Part shown: one piece after another, positions 1-9,567 of the stretch
Position numbering within the stretch: position 1 is the stretch's first letter
How the letters are laid out: every line of letters begins with the position of its first letter
From: Dethiosulfovibrio faecalis
Lineage (GTDB): Bacteria; Synergistota; Synergistia; Synergistales; Dethiosulfovibrionaceae
DNA length: 64,000 bases
Direction: 5' to 3'
Assembly: GCF_021568795.1 (NCBI RefSeq)
Contig: NZ_JAKGUE010000001.1
Location: 248,001-312,000, forward strand
Notes under the pieces: model-generated
Seen by the model: the letters and a program-made list of their open reading frames with translations, nothing else
Told to the model about the DNA's origin: nothing
Databases searched by the model: none
Made by a program: the position numbers and the translations under genes

Positions 1-7
1 CCCGCCG

Positions 8-280
8 ATGGAAGATCCGCAGCGAACTGTAGTGTTGGGACGCAGGCTCTTCATAGACCTATGGAGTCTTTTGGGGTTGGAGCCGGTATCATGCGAGACC
101 CCGGAGATGCTAAAAGACTGTCTACCCAGGATGTTGGACAGAGACGACGTGGTCTGTATCGTCGTCGAGGAAAGCTGGTTCGACAAAGTTCCCGTTGCCC
201 TTAAGACGAGACTTGAGCGGATGGAAAAACCCCTTTGGGTCACCTTACCTACGTTGAATATAGAGGAGCACATGGAATGA
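8..280 (+). CDS. V-type ATPase subunit F
   Basis: Probable subunit F of the V/A-type ATPase central stalk, which couples the A3B3 head to the membrane rotor. The 90-residue product is close to the family's usual length of about 100. A hydrophobic strand near residues 8-10 leads into a helix ending in LLGLEPV, which fits the small Rossmann-like fold of this family, but the match is weak by sequence alone. Its stop overlaps the start of the A subunit as ATGA, the normal F-A order, and this context carries most of the assignment. The ATG lies seven bases from the window edge, so no ribosome site can be judged and a slightly earlier start is possible. Confidence 0.8.
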   Translation: MEDPQRTVVLGRRLFIDLWSLLGLEPVSCETPEMLKDCLPRMLDRDDVVCIVVEESWFDKVPVALKTRLERMEKPLWVTLPTLNIEEHME

Positions 281-2046
281 GAAGAGAATCCACTATATGG
301 GGTATCGCAGGACCGGTCATAAGGGCTGCCGTCGATTTCCCGGTATCGATGTACGAGGTCGTTCATGTCGGCCGTCAACGTCTATTGGGAGAGGTCGTCA
401 GGATACAAAAGGGCACGGTTGACATTCAGGTCTATGAAAATGCCGACGGGATCGCTGTGGGCGATCCTCTTTTTTTCTCTGGCAATCTTCTTTCGGTAGA
501 GCTGGCTCCTGGACTTCTGGGTTCGGTTTTCGACGGTATCGGTCGCCCTCTGAAGGTGCTGGGTAAAGAAGGCCCCTTTTTGGAGAGAGGAAGATCTATT
601 CCGACGGTCGACAGGTCGAAACTCTGGCATTTTATCCCCCTCCTCAAGGTCGGAGACAGAGTGAACCCGGGGGATATCGTCGGGACGGTGAAGGAGTGCG
701 ATGCCGTCGAACATCGCATAATGGCTCCCCCGGATTTCCGATCCTCCGAGATACTTTCGATCTTAGCGGAAGGCGATTATACCGTAAATACAGTCATTGC
801 GACCTGTGACGGAGGAGATATATCCATGTTCCAGAGATGGGACGTGAGAAGATCTCGACCTGTAGGGAAGCGTCTGAACCTGGATAGGCCACTGATAACC
901 GGTCAAAGAGTTTTGGATACCCTGTTTCCCCTCGCTCTAGGCGGGGCCGCTGTCTTGCCCGGTGGATTCGGAACGGGAAAAACGGTTACCCAGCAGTCGA
1001 TAGCGAAGTGGTGCAACGCAGACGTAATAATATACATAGGATGCGGCGAGAGAGGCAACGAGATGACGGAGGTCCTTGAGGAATTTCCGGAGCTAAAGGA
1101 CCCCTATAGGGACGCTCCCCTGATGGACAGGATGATCTTGATCGCCAACACCTCCAATATGCCAGTTGCGGCCAGGGAAGCCAGCGTCTATCTCGGTATA
1201 ACCATGGCCGAGTACTACAGGGACATGGGGTTGAACGTGGCTATAATGGCCGATTCCACCTCTCGTTGGGCCGAGGCCCTCAGAGAGATCGGAGGGCGAC
1301 TGGAGGAGATGCCCGGAGAGGAAGGATATCCTGCCTATCTGGGAACCCGACTGGCCGAATATTACGAAAGGTCCGGCCGATCGGTACTTCTGGGATCTCC
1401 GGAGAGAGAGGGGTCCATAACGGTTATCAACGCTGTCTCTCCTGCAGGTGGAGATTTCTCCGAGCCGGTCACCCAGGCTAGTCTGAGGCTCTCAGGGGTC
1501 TTCTGGGCCTTGGATAAGACCTTGGCTCAGCAGAGGCATTTCCCCTCTGTTCAATGGAATCAAAGCTACAGTCTTTACGAACAGGAGATGGAGCGGTTCT
1601 ATCGGGAAGAGGTCTCCGATCTGTGGGACGACCTAAAAGCCTTTCTTAGAGGGCGTCTCGCCCTGGAAAGAGAGCTCAGAAATCTGGTCCAGCTGGTCGG
1701 CAGAGACGGGCTTTCCGATAAGGATAAATGGATTCTGTCGTTCGTGGACATATTGAAATCGGTTTATCTCCAACAAAATGCGTTTGACGATGTCGATGCC
1801 AGCTCATCCTTGAAAAAACAGTTTTCCCTTTTGTCCAATCTTAAAAGATTGGACGATATGGTGGTTGCTGCCCTGTCCTCGGGAGCCAGGCTCGAGACTA
1901 TATCCGATTTCCCCATGGTCAGGGACCTTCTCGATCTTCGAGGACAGGATGAGACATCGATGGGGCGAAACTTTTCGTCCTGGATCTCCAAGTTGGAGGA
2001 AAGGCTCAAGGCTTCCGTCGTGGAGGTAGAAGATGAAACTCTATAG
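277..2046 (+). CDS. ntpA: V-type ATPase catalytic subunit A
   Basis: Catalytic A subunit of the V/A-type ATP synthase/ATPase, on the cytoplasmic A3B3 head. The P-loop GGFGTGKT is at residues 229-236 and is followed by the family motif GERGNEM. The A-specific insertion absent from F-type beta subunits lies between about residues 110 and 200. At 589 residues it is full length. I chose the ATG at 277 because it overlaps the F-subunit stop (ATGA), has GAGGAG upstream at 263-268, and puts IWGIAGPV at the N-terminus as expected; an in-frame ATG at 235 would add 14 unconserved residues. It overlaps ntpB by 14 bases, so the two are translationally coupled. Confidence 0.96.
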   Translation: MRRESTIWGIAGPVIRAAVDFPVSMYEVVHVGRQRLLGEVVRIQKGTVDIQVYENADGIAVGDPLFFSGNLLSVELAPGLLGSVFDGIGRPLKVLGKEGPFLERGRSIPTVDRSKLWHFIPLLKVGDRVNPGDIVGTVKECDAVEHRIMAPPDFRSSEILSILAEGDYTVNTVIATCDGGDISMFQRWDVRRSRPVGKRLNLDRPLITGQRVLDTLFPLALGGAAVLPGGFGTGKTVTQQSIAKWCNADVIIYIGCGERGNEMTEVLEEFPELKDPYRDAPLMDRMILIANTSNMPVAAREASVYLGITMAEYYRDMGLNVAIMADSTSRWAEALREIGGRLEEMPGEEGYPAYLGTRLAEYYERSGRSVLLGSPEREGSITVINAVSPAGGDFSEPVTQASLRLSGVFWALDKTLAQQRHFPSVQWNQSYSLYEQEMERFYREEVSDLWDDLKAFLRGRLALERELRNLVQLVGRDGLSDKDKWILSFVDILKSVYLQQNAFDDVDASSSLKKQFSLLSNLKRLDDMVVAALSSGARLETISDFPMVRDLLDLRGQDETSMGRNFSSWISKLEERLKASVVEVEDETL

Positions 2047-3400
2047 AGAAGGTTACAGAAATATAGCGGGTATAGCGGGCCCTTTGCTTTTCGTCAGAGG
2101 AGTGAAGAAAGGGGGCTATGGCGAACTCGTGACCGTGGAAGACGGAAAACGGACCAGAAAAGGTCAGATACTTCAAGTAGAGGGAGATCTCTGCGTCATA
2201 CAGCTTTTCGACGGAGCCATGGGACTCTCCACCGGAGATACGACGGTATGGATGGACAGGGACGTCGTCAAGGTTCCGGTCGGGATGAACCTAATAGGGA
2301 AGATTCTGAACGGCAGGGGGCTGGACGAACGGGGCGAGGAGATACTTTTCTGCGAGGATCGAATACCGGTTTCCGGACTTCCCATAAATCCAGCCAGAAG
2401 ACGCAGCCCTAGATCGTTTATTCAAACCGGAATATCGACGATAGACGTGATGAATACCTTGGTCAAAGGGCAAAAACTGCCCATCTTCGCAGGGTCGGGA
2501 CTTCCGGCAAACGAGGTAACTACACAGATAGTCCGTCAGGCCAAGGTAAGGGAGAATAGCCAGTTTCTGGTGGTTTTCGCCGCCATGGGGATAACGAAAA
2601 GGGAGTCTCAGTATTTCATCGAAAGCTTCAAGAATACCGGAGCGATAGAGAAGGGGGTCTTTTTCTTAAACCTAGCCAGCGATTCCGCGGCGGAAAGACT
2701 TCTGACTCCCAGGATGGCCCTCACCGTGGCCGAGTATTTCGCCTTTCAAAAGGGCTACGATGTATTGGTCGTAATGACCGATATGCTCCATTACTGCAAC
2801 GCTTTGAGGGAGATAAGCGCCGCTCGAGAGGAGGTCCCCGGCAGGAGAGGATATCCTGGATATATGTACTCCGATCTAGCAGATCTGTATGAAAGAGCCG
2901 GTTCGATAGACGGTTCCGCCGGAAGTATAACCCAGATACCGATAATAACCATGCCGGACGACGACATGACCCATCCGGTTATCGATCTGTCGGGATACAT
3001 AACGGAGGGGCAGATAGTTCTGGGAAGGGACCTTCACGATAAGGGCATCTTTCCTCCTATAGACGTTTTACCCAGTCTCAGCCGTCTTATGAATAAAGGC
3101 ATAGGCAAGGATCAGACGGTGGATTATCACAGGGCTATGGCGGATCAACTTTACTCTGCCTACGCCAAGGCCAGGGAGCTCATCAAGCTCAGGCTCATAG
3201 TCGGAGACGACGGTCTGACCGAGATAGAACACAGATACATCGCCTTTGGCAAGTCCTTTGAGGAGAGTTTTATCGACCAAAGAGGCGGAGATCGTAACCT
3301 GGAGGATTCCCTAGAGGAGGCTTGGAGAGCCCTTCGGGCCCTCCCGGATCAAGAACTTTTTAAACTGCCCCAGGAGATGGTCTCTCGGAGGGAGCGTTAG
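2033..3400 (+). CDS. ntpB: V-type ATPase regulatory subunit B
   Basis: Non-catalytic B subunit of the V/A-type ATPase head, 455 residues, full length. It resembles subunit A in fold but has FAGSGLPANEV where a P-loop would be, the expected degenerate nucleotide site of B subunits. The C-terminal half contains the conserved REISAAREEVPGRRGYPGYM and the downstream LPSLSRLM motif. The ATG at 2033 has GGAGG six bases upstream and lies inside the end of ntpA. ntpD follows after one base. Subunits E, C, I and K are not in the window and presumably lie upstream. Confidence 0.96.
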   Translation: MKLYREGYRNIAGIAGPLLFVRGVKKGGYGELVTVEDGKRTRKGQILQVEGDLCVIQLFDGAMGLSTGDTTVWMDRDVVKVPVGMNLIGKILNGRGLDERGEEILFCEDRIPVSGLPINPARRRSPRSFIQTGISTIDVMNTLVKGQKLPIFAGSGLPANEVTTQIVRQAKVRENSQFLVVFAAMGITKRESQYFIESFKNTGAIEKGVFFLNLASDSAAERLLTPRMALTVAEYFAFQKGYDVLVVMTDMLHYCNALREISAAREEVPGRRGYPGYMYSDLADLYERAGSIDGSAGSITQIPIITMPDDDMTHPVIDLSGYITEGQIVLGRDLHDKGIFPPIDVLPSLSRLMNKGIGKDQTVDYHRAMADQLYSAYAKARELIKLRLIVGDDGLTEIEHRYIAFGKSFEESFIDQRGGDRNLEDSLEEAWRALRALPDQELFKLPQEMVSRRER

Positions 3401-3401
3401 G

Positions 3402-4028
3402 ATGAGCCAGTCCTCCGCCACAAGAGACCGACTTCTAGAGGTATCGAGCAGGATAAAGGATATCGCCTTTGGAAAAGGGCTTTTGGAGAAAAAGAGAGAT
3501 GCCTTTATCCGCGCTATGGAGGGGGAAAAGAAACTCTTCTACGAGCTTCAGGACCAATATAGAAAACTCTGCAGCAGTATAGCGGCGATATACGGTCTGA
3601 TCAGGGTCTATGAAGGTTCTCACACCATAGATCTTCTAAGGCTTCAGCATCCCCTTCTAAATCTGAGGCTCTTCAGGGAGTCGCTTATGGGGTGTCGATA
3701 CACCAGGTTCGAATCAGAACCCTCGGAAATCGAGCATCGGTTTAGATTGGACATGGATCCGGCTTTATCGTCGTTGTACATAGAGGAGCTTCTGTTCCTG
3801 CTGGAACAGGCCGAATCGATGTTGTGGCGCTATATAACGTTGAGAAGCAAGATACAGGCCTTCGAGAGGGAACTGAGAAAGACCAATCTGAAGATAAACA
3901 CGTTGGAACACTCGCTTTTGCCGTCTCTATCGGAAGAGAAGAAGAAGATTCTAGAGGTGTTGTCCGAGAGAGAGAGACAGGAAAGATATGCCATTAAAAA
4001 ACTAACCGGAAAGAAGAAACGTAAATGA
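3402..4028 (+). CDS. ntpD: V-type ATPase subunit D (central rotor shaft)
   Basis: Subunit D forms the long coiled-coil rotor shaft inserted into the A3B3 ring. The 208-residue protein is mostly predicted helix, with charged heptad-like stretches at about residues 1-60 and 130-200, matching the antiparallel coiled coil of the family. The start sits one base after the ntpB stop, preceded by GGAGCG. The C-terminus is lysine-rich and overlaps the next gene (rlmH) by four bases (ATGA), linking the ATPase operon to a ribosome-modification gene. Confidence 0.92.
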   Translation: MSQSSATRDRLLEVSSRIKDIAFGKGLLEKKRDAFIRAMEGEKKLFYELQDQYRKLCSSIAAIYGLIRVYEGSHTIDLLRLQHPLLNLRLFRESLMGCRYTRFESEPSEIEHRFRLDMDPALSSLYIEELLFLLEQAESMLWRYITLRSKIQAFERELRKTNLKINTLEHSLLPSLSEEKKKILEVLSERERQERYAIKKLTGKKKRK

Positions 4029-4489
4029 AGTTATCCGTTTTGGCAGTAGGCAAGCCCAAGGACAAGTCTATCCTCAAGGGGATTGACTCTTACATAAAGA
4101 GAACAACACCTCATCTGCCGATATCCTTGGATTATCTTCCGGATGGGAGAGGTCTTTCTCCGGAAAAATCTACGGAAAGGGAGAGTAAAGCCATTCTCAG
4201 ATATCTTACGCCTCGAGATCACGTGGTCCTTTTGGACGAGAAGGGGTCGACAATGACCAGTCGGACCTTTTCGTCCTATTTGTTTTCCAGGTTGAAATCG
4301 GCTCATGGGAGGTTGGTCTTTATCATAGGAGGTCCTTTCGGTTTCAGTGAAGACGTTCGTAAAAGAAGCGATGAGATGTTATCATTATCTCCGATGACCT
4401 TGACCCACGAGATGTGTTTGTTGTTTTTTTCTGAACAGATATATAGAGCCTTAATGATATCTAAGAACACGTCGTATCATCACGATTGA
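4025..4489 (+). CDS. rlmH: 23S rRNA pseudouridine-1915 N3-methyltransferase RlmH
   Basis: SPOUT-family SAM-dependent enzyme that methylates pseudouridine 1915 in helix 69 of 23S rRNA. The 154-residue length is typical. The C-terminal half shows the RlmH hallmarks: [13 protein letters not shown] around residue 100, which forms part of the knotted SAM site, then [12 protein letters not shown] and EQIYRA. The N-terminal [13 protein letters not shown] is the usual beta strand. It overlaps ntpD by ATGA. A YbaB gene follows closely. Confidence 0.95.
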   Translation: MKLSVLAVGKPKDKSILKGIDSYIKRTTPHLPISLDYLPDGRGLSPEKSTERESKAILRYLTPRDHVVLLDEKGSTMTSRTFSSYLFSRLKSAHGRLVFIIGGPFGFSEDVRKRSDEMLSLSPMTLTHEMCLLFFSEQIYRALMISKNTSYHHD

Positions 4490-4506
4490 TCTGTGGAGGG
4501 ATTTAT

Positions 4507-4824
4507 ATGAAAATGAACAACATCATGAAACAAGCTCAGAAGATGCAGGCCCAGATGCAGAAGGTGCAGGCTTCGTTGGCAGATGACCGCGTCGAGGGGA
4601 ACTCCGGTGGGGGGATGGTCACCGCTATCGCTAACGGTCACGGTGAGGTTCTTTCGCTTAAGATATCTCCTGAGGTGGTGGACCCCGAGGATATCGAGAT
4701 GCTGGAGGACCTGGTTCTGGCGGCGGTGAACGAGGCGGCCAGAAAGGGACAGGAACTGGCTCAGAAAAAGATGGGGCAGATAACCGGTGGTCTGGGAGGT
4801 GCCCTAGGAGGGCTAGGACTCTAA
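4507..4824 (+). CDS. YbaB/EbfC family nucleoid-associated protein
   Basis: Small DNA-binding protein of the YbaB/EbfC family, a dimer with a tweezer-like fold, 105 residues. Visible family features are the N-terminal [17 protein letters not shown] helix, the [10 protein letters not shown] loop, the [15 protein letters not shown] strand pair and a glycine-rich tail. An in-frame ATG at 4486 exists, but GGAGGG at 4495-4500 is correctly spaced from 4507, which gives the conserved N-terminus. Its stop overlaps recR (TAATG), the common ybaB-recR pair. Confidence 0.95.
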   Translation: MKMNNIMKQAQKMQAQMQKVQASLADDRVEGNSGGGMVTAIANGHGEVLSLKISPEVVDPEDIEMLEDLVLAAVNEAARKGQELAQKKMGQITGGLGGALGGLGL

Positions 4825-5435
4825 TGGCTCTCCCTGGACCTTTTGAACGGCTGATAGGTCTTTTGAAGAGACTTCCCGGAGTCGGAGAGAAGAGCGCCAG
4901 AAGGATGGCGTTCTTCGTTTTTCAGGCTCCGGAGGGATATTCCATGGAATTGGCTGACGCTATCCTGTCTTTGAAAAAAAGTCTATCGGTATGTGAGATA
5001 TGTGGTAATTTAACGGATAGACAGCCCTGTAATATATGCTCCGATCCCTTAAGAGATCGTTCTATCTTATGTGTCGTGGAAGGGATAGAAGATCTTCTCA
5101 GTATCGAACAGGCCGGGGTGTACGATGGACTTTACTATGTCCTTGGAGGCACCGTCTCTCCACTGGACGGAGAGGATCTCCCGGAAGGGAGTCTCGATGG
5201 GTTGATAAACATGATAGAGAGGGGGAAGGTCTCCGAGGTTATAATAGCCACAAATCCCCGGGTAGAGGGGGACATGACCTATCACGCCGTCCTGTCCGCC
5301 CTGAAGGGTATGTCGGATCTCAAAAAAAGCAGGCTCTCTTATGGGCTCCCTGTTGGAGGAAGCATAGAATTTGCCGATAGGGTGACTCTCCATGCCGCTA
5401 TGGATACCAGAATTTTTGTCTCCGGAGAAGATTGA
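4824..5435 (+). CDS. recR: Recombination mediator RecR
   Basis: RecR works with RecO (and RecF) to load RecA on SSB-coated single-stranded DNA in recombinational repair. The 203-residue protein shows the family order: helix-hairpin-helix LPGVGEKSARRMAF at residues 18-31, a zinc finger with Cys57, Cys60, Cys69 and Cys72, a Toprim domain from about residue 80 (VVEGIEDLLSIE), and a C-terminal GLPVGGSIEFAD Walker-B-like end. It overlaps the ybaB stop by one base. Confidence 0.97.
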   Translation: MALPGPFERLIGLLKRLPGVGEKSARRMAFFVFQAPEGYSMELADAILSLKKSLSVCEICGNLTDRQPCNICSDPLRDRSILCVVEGIEDLLSIEQAGVYDGLYYVLGGTVSPLDGEDLPEGSLDGLINMIERGKVSEVIIATNPRVEGDMTYHAVLSALKGMSDLKKSRLSYGLPVGGSIEFADRVTLHAAMDTRIFVSGED

Positions 5436-5459
5436 TCTTAATGAATAATTAGGTATGAT
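5432..5459 (+). promoter_or_regulatory. Possible sigma70-type promoter upstream of the PIN-TRAM gene
   Basis: TTGATC at 5432-5437 and TATGAT at 5454-5459 are separated by 16 bases. The -35 overlaps the last codons of recR. The gap before the next gene is only 44 bases, so readthrough from recR may also serve. Confidence 0.4.
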
Positions 5460-5479
5460 ATCCAGGAAGGGGTGATTTT

Positions 5480-6643
5480 ATGACGGAAGGACTCATAAAA
5501 ATAATGAAATTCATCTGCAGGGTTCTGTTGGCTCTGTTGGGAGGAATGGCAGGTTATCAACTGGCCTTCGCTATAGTTCCACATCTGTCCGAGTGGATTG
5601 GGACCGATCGTTTTTTAAGTAAATTTGCTCTTAGTGGTATCTGCGTCTTTATATGTGGTTCAATCGGCTTTTTAATAGCTCCGTTTTTTCTTCGCATACT
5701 CGGCCTTATAGGGACTCTTTTCGAGAAACATCTGCAAAGCACGAAATGGCAGGATATATCTGCTGCCACGACTGGACTTTTCGTCGGTCTTCTGCTGGCC
5801 AACCTGGTGGCGATGCCTTTTTCCGGTCTTCCCGTAGGACCTTATGTAGCGGTATTTCTCAATATAGTGATAGGTTACGTTCTGGCTAGGCTGTTCGTTA
5901 AGAGACAGAACGATATCAGGGGGGTATTGGCTCCCTTCGTAGGTCTCAAACAGAAGATAGCCTCTTTCAAGGGCAAGGGCAACGAGGTAGTTATAGAGGA
6001 CATGGAAGGGAATACCGCCATGTCTATGGCCATACCGGGGAAGATACTGGATACGAGCGTGATAATAGACGGTCGAATATTGGATATAGCCAAGACCGGT
6101 TTTCTAGAAGGCGCCATCATTCTTCCTCGCTTTATACTGACCGAGCTTCAATCCGTAGCGGATTCCAAGGATCCCAACAAGAGAGCCAGAGGACGAAGAG
6201 GTCTCGATGTCGTAAAGGCCTTGCAGAAGATCTCATTTTTGGAAATCGTAATAACCGAGGTCGGTTTGAAGGATCTGGATGCCGATTCGGTGGACAGTGG
6301 CTTGATCGTTTTTGCCCAAAAGATAGGCGGGAAGATCCTCACTACGGATTACAACCTGAACAAGGTAGCACAGATCAGGGATATCGTGGTTCTCAACGTA
6401 AACGATCTGGCCAACTCACTGAAACCCTCTCTTTTGCCGGGAGAATCGGTGGTCGTCGACGTCATCAGGGAAGGGAAGGAACCGCAACAAGGGGTAGGCT
6501 ATCTCGATAACGGGACAATGTTGGTCGTGGAGGACGGAGAGAACTACATCGGCCACAGAGTAGAGGTCGTCGTGACGTCTATGCTTCAGACCTCCGCCGG
6601 TAGGATGGTTTTCGGAAGGATAAGAAGAGAGGTCCGCGAGTGA
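5480..6643 (+). CDS. Membrane PIN-TRAM domain protein (YacL-like)
   Basis: A 387-residue YacL-type protein. About four hydrophobic segments occupy residues 10-140, anchoring it in the membrane. A PIN nuclease-like domain follows from about residue 185 (ILDTSVIIDGRI, with the two acidic residues expected of the metal site, and LPRFILTELQSVADS), then a TRAM-like C-terminal domain from about residue 320 that would bind RNA. The true substrate of the family is not firmly established. The start has GGGGTGA at a good distance. Its stop overlaps the GTG of ispDF, as commonly seen for YacL next to ispD. Confidence 0.88.
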   Translation: MTEGLIKIMKFICRVLLALLGGMAGYQLAFAIVPHLSEWIGTDRFLSKFALSGICVFICGSIGFLIAPFFLRILGLIGTLFEKHLQSTKWQDISAATTGLFVGLLLANLVAMPFSGLPVGPYVAVFLNIVIGYVLARLFVKRQNDIRGVLAPFVGLKQKIASFKGKGNEVVIEDMEGNTAMSMAIPGKILDTSVIIDGRILDIAKTGFLEGAIILPRFILTELQSVADSKDPNKRARGRRGLDVVKALQKISFLEIVITEVGLKDLDADSVDSGLIVFAQKIGGKILTTDYNLNKVAQIRDIVVLNVNDLANSLKPSLLPGESVVVDVIREGKEPQQGVGYLDNGTMLVVEDGENYIGHRVEVVVTSMLQTSAGRMVFGRIRREVRE

Positions 6644-7788
6644 GCGAGTGGGCTTTTATTATCATGGCTGCCGGCAGCGGCAGCCGACTTGGTGGAACAC
6701 CTAAACAGTTCAGATCGCTTGGAGGTCGCCCCATGTGGGAATGGTCCTTCGATTTGGCTCGTAACCTGGGGATCGAGGAGATAGTTCTCGTTCTGCCGGA
6801 GGATTGGGACGATAGGGTATACCCTGTGAGGACCAGGGAAGGGCTGTCGATCATAAGGGGTGGCCGTACCAGATCCCTTTCCGTTAGGAACGGAATCGCT
6901 TCGGTTAGGTCAAATAAGTTGCTGATTCACGATGGGGCCAGACCCTTTGCGAAGATCTCCATGTGCGAAAGGATCATGTCCGCTGTGTCGCGGGATACTG
7001 GAGCTATCCCTTTGCTGCCGGCAAGGGACGCATTAAAGAAGGTCTCCGTCGACGACGTCGTGAAGACCATGGATCGTTCAGATATCAGAATGACACAAAC
7101 CCCTCAGGGTTTTCCCAGGGAGGGGCTGTTGAAGGCGTTGTCTCTCTCGTCGGAAGAGGCCAGAGACGAAGCCGAACCCTGGATTTCCAACGGTGGCGTC
7201 ATCGTCCCTGTCGAGGGCGACGAGATGAATTTTAAGGTCACTACCGAGGGGAATTGGGAGATGGCCACCTGTTTGGCCGATAGAAACTCGGCCGGAGAGA
7301 TAAGAACCGGAATAGGTTTCGACGTCCATCCGTTGGTGCCGGGTCGTTCTCTTGTCCTAGGCGGTGTGCCGGTTTCCTCGCCGATGGGGTTGGAGGGACA
7401 TTCCGACGCCGATCTGATATGCCACGGTATTTCGGACGCAATCCTGGGAGCGGCGGGGTTGCCCGATATCGGCCGTCTTTTCCCGGCCTGCGATGACGCT
7501 TATAGGGACGCTGATAGCTATGAGCTTCTACGAAAGGTAGTCTCCAAGGTGGAGGAGTGCGGATGGTCGATCGTCTGGCTTGACGTCGTTTTGCATGCCC
7601 AGTTACCCAGAATCGGTGAAACCGTGATCGACATAACCAGGAATCTTGATTCCATATGGAACGATGGGGTACGTAGAGTCAATCTCAAGGTGAAGTCGGG
7701 AGAGGGCGTCGGATCGGTAGGATCGGGGCATTGTATGATGTGTTACGCGGTCGCTACGATAAAAAAACACATTCATGGGGTTGCATAA
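6640..7788 (+). CDS. ispDF: Fused IspD-IspF, MEP isoprenoid pathway
   Basis: Bifunctional enzyme for steps 3 and 5 of the MEP pathway: CTP-dependent cytidylylation of methylerythritol phosphate (IspD, residues about 1-220) and cyclisation to the 2,4-cyclodiphosphate (IspF, about 223-382). The IspD part opens with IIMAAGSGSRLGG, the nucleotide-binding loop, and has LIHDGARPF. The IspF part has Asp228 and His230 in GIGFDVHPL, the metal ligands, then GHSDADLICH and DIGRLFP. The GTG start overlaps the preceding stop (GTGA). The downstream pathway genes dxr and ispG lie at 54261-57530. Confidence 0.96.
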   Translation: MSEWAFIIMAAGSGSRLGGTPKQFRSLGGRPMWEWSFDLARNLGIEEIVLVLPEDWDDRVYPVRTREGLSIIRGGRTRSLSVRNGIASVRSNKLLIHDGARPFAKISMCERIMSAVSRDTGAIPLLPARDALKKVSVDDVVKTMDRSDIRMTQTPQGFPREGLLKALSLSSEEARDEAEPWISNGGVIVPVEGDEMNFKVTTEGNWEMATCLADRNSAGEIRTGIGFDVHPLVPGRSLVLGGVPVSSPMGLEGHSDADLICHGISDAILGAAGLPDIGRLFPACDDAYRDADSYELLRKVVSKVEECGWSIVWLDVVLHAQLPRIGETVIDITRNLDSIWNDGVRRVNLKVKSGEGVGSVGSGHCMMCYAVATIKKHIHGVA

Positions 7789-7808
7789 AGCGGCAAATCC
7801 ACTATAAT
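7781..7808 (+). promoter_or_regulatory. Promoter for guaB
   Basis: TTGCAT at 7781-7786 and TATAAT at 7803-7808 with a 16-base spacer. The -35 overlaps the end of ispDF. The predicted start near 7815 gives a leader of about 38 bases before guaB. Confidence 0.6.
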
Positions 7809-7852
7809 GCTCACAATTTACGACTAACCCGATAAAATATGAGGAGGCTGTC

Positions 7853-9328
7853 ATGGATATTTCTAAAAAATTCGCGCCCTATGACGGTTTTACCTTCGAC
7901 GATGTGTTGATAGAGCCTCGATACAGCGAGGTCCTTCCGTCGGAGGTCAAAGTCGAGAGCTGGCTTACGCCGGAGATAAAGCTTAACATACCCATATGCA
8001 GTGCGGCTATGGATACCGTTACGGAAGGTCGCTTGGCTATCGCCGTGGCTAGAGAGGGCGGGATTGGTATAGTCCACAGAAACACGCCCTTGGAGAAGCA
8101 GGCCAGAGAGGTGGACAAGGTAAAAAGATCCGAGTCGGGGGTCATCGTCGATCCTTTTTATCTTCATCCCGAGGATCATCTGAGCCAGGCTCTTGAGCTG
8201 ATGTCCCATTACCATATATCGGGAGTTCCGATAGTAGACGATGGCAAAAAACTGGTAGGTATAATAACGAACAGAGATCTCCGTTTTATCCGTGACTATG
8301 ATCAACCGATATCCGAGGTAATGACCTGGGAAAATCTGATCACCGCTCCGGAGGGGACCACCTTGGACGACGCACAACATATATTGATGTGCCATAAGGT
8401 GGAGAAGCTTCCGATAGTCGATTCCGGTGGGGTCCTGAAGGGACTTATAACCATAAAGGACATCCAGAAAGTCAAGGATTTTCCCAACGCAGCTAAGGAT
8501 CCGTCCGGAAGGCTTAGGGTCGGAGCCGCTGTCGGAGTGGGGGCAGACGTCTACGACAGAGTGGACGCATTGGTAAAGGCTGGGGTAGACGTGGTCGTAG
8601 TAGATACGGCCCATGGCCATTCGATCAAGGTCCTGGATACGGTGGAAGCTATACGCAGAAGACATCCGAATTTGCCTCTTATCGGAGGAAATATCGCCAC
8701 AGCTGAGGCCGCTAAAGCCCTTATAGACAGAGGGGTGCAGGCGGTCAAGGTCGGAGTGGGTCCCGGATCGATCTGTACTACCAGGATAATAGCTGGCATA
8801 GGGGTTCCTCAGTTGGCTGCTATAATGAATGTAGCGTCCGAAGCGACCCCTAGAGGGGTCAAGGTTATCGCCGATGGAGGCATACGCTATTCCGGAGACG
8901 CGGTAAAGGCCTTGGCTGCCGGTGCCGATTCGGTCATGATCGGCTCCCTTTTGGCAGGAACCGAGGAAAGCCCGGGAGAGGTCATCATCTATCACGGCAG
9001 GTCCTATAAGAGCTATCGTGGGATGGGATCCCTGGGTGCTATGAAGGGCGGATGCAGCAAGGACCGTTATTTTCAGGAAGGTGCAAAGGAAAACAAACTG
9101 GTCCCAGAGGGGATCGAAGGATTGGCAGCCTACAAGGGGTCGGCGGGAGACGTTATCTTCCAGATGACCGGTGGCATTCGCTCAGGGATGGGTTACGCCG
9201 GAGCCTCCGATATCGAAGATCTGCATCGTCATGCTCGTTTCGTAAAGATGACCTCCGCCTCGGTCAAGGAAAGCCATCCTCACGACGTCGTAGTTACCAA
9301 GGAAGCTCCGAACTATTGGGTCGATTGA
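7853..9328 (+). CDS. guaB: IMP dehydrogenase
   Basis: Oxidises IMP to XMP with NAD+, the committed step of GMP synthesis. It is 491 residues, full length. The (beta/alpha)8 barrel is interrupted at about residues 95-215 by two CBS domains ([24 protein letters not shown], split here as [12 protein letters not shown] and GIITNRD, then KVEKLPIVD), which usually bind purine nucleotides. The catalytic cysteine is Cys308 in [10 protein letters not shown], and the mobile flap contains [10 protein letters not shown]. The ATG has GAGGAG upstream. It has its own promoter. Confidence 0.97.
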   Translation: MDISKKFAPYDGFTFDDVLIEPRYSEVLPSEVKVESWLTPEIKLNIPICSAAMDTVTEGRLAIAVAREGGIGIVHRNTPLEKQAREVDKVKRSESGVIVDPFYLHPEDHLSQALELMSHYHISGVPIVDDGKKLVGIITNRDLRFIRDYDQPISEVMTWENLITAPEGTTLDDAQHILMCHKVEKLPIVDSGGVLKGLITIKDIQKVKDFPNAAKDPSGRLRVGAAVGVGADVYDRVDALVKAGVDVVVVDTAHGHSIKVLDTVEAIRRRHPNLPLIGGNIATAEAAKALIDRGVQAVKVGVGPGSICTTRIIAGIGVPQLAAIMNVASEATPRGVKVIADGGIRYSGDAVKALAAGADSVMIGSLLAGTEESPGEVIIYHGRSYKSYRGMGSLGAMKGGCSKDRYFQEGAKENKLVPEGIEGLAAYKGSAGDVIFQMTGGIRSGMGYAGASDIEDLHRHARFVKMTSASVKESHPHDVVVTKEAPNYWVD

Positions 9329-9370
9329 TCCTTACGGGCTTTGACTAGATAGACAAAGGGGGGGAGTCCC

Positions 9371-9565
9371 TTGATTTCCAGAGATTTCCATTACTATAAG
9401 AAGATCAATATGGATGGTTCTTCACTGTTCTTCGGATTGGACGATCTCGAAGGTCTGGAGGAAGAGGTCTTCGCAGACCAGGAAATCCGTCTTATACCGG
9501 AAGAGGATTTTACCGCTACGGTGGACCTATGGTGGGGGGATTTCCTCTCCGATGTCTCAGAATAA
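9371..9565 (+). CDS. Small acidic protein of unknown function
   Basis: I do not recognise this 64-residue protein. It starts at a TTG preceded by a run of seven G (9358-9364) that makes a strong ribosome site. It is very acidic, with 17 Asp/Glu against 4 Lys/Arg, and has no cysteine, transmembrane segment or signal peptide. A WWGDFL motif near the C-terminus and paired aromatic residues stand out. An internal ATG at 9410 would give a shorter form. It lies between guaB and the rimP promoter, so it is probably the last gene of the guaB transcript. It may be lineage-specific. Confidence 0.6.
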   Translation: MISRDFHYYKKINMDGSSLFFGLDDLEGLEEEVFADQEIRLIPEEDFTATVDLWWGDFLSDVSE

Positions 9566-9567
9566 TC

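Noticed and set aside
7811..8995. 394-codon minus-strand frame opposite guaB
   Set aside because: Lies wholly opposite a well-supported enzyme, has no family motifs and is rich in Tyr/His/Arg as expected from a shadow frame.
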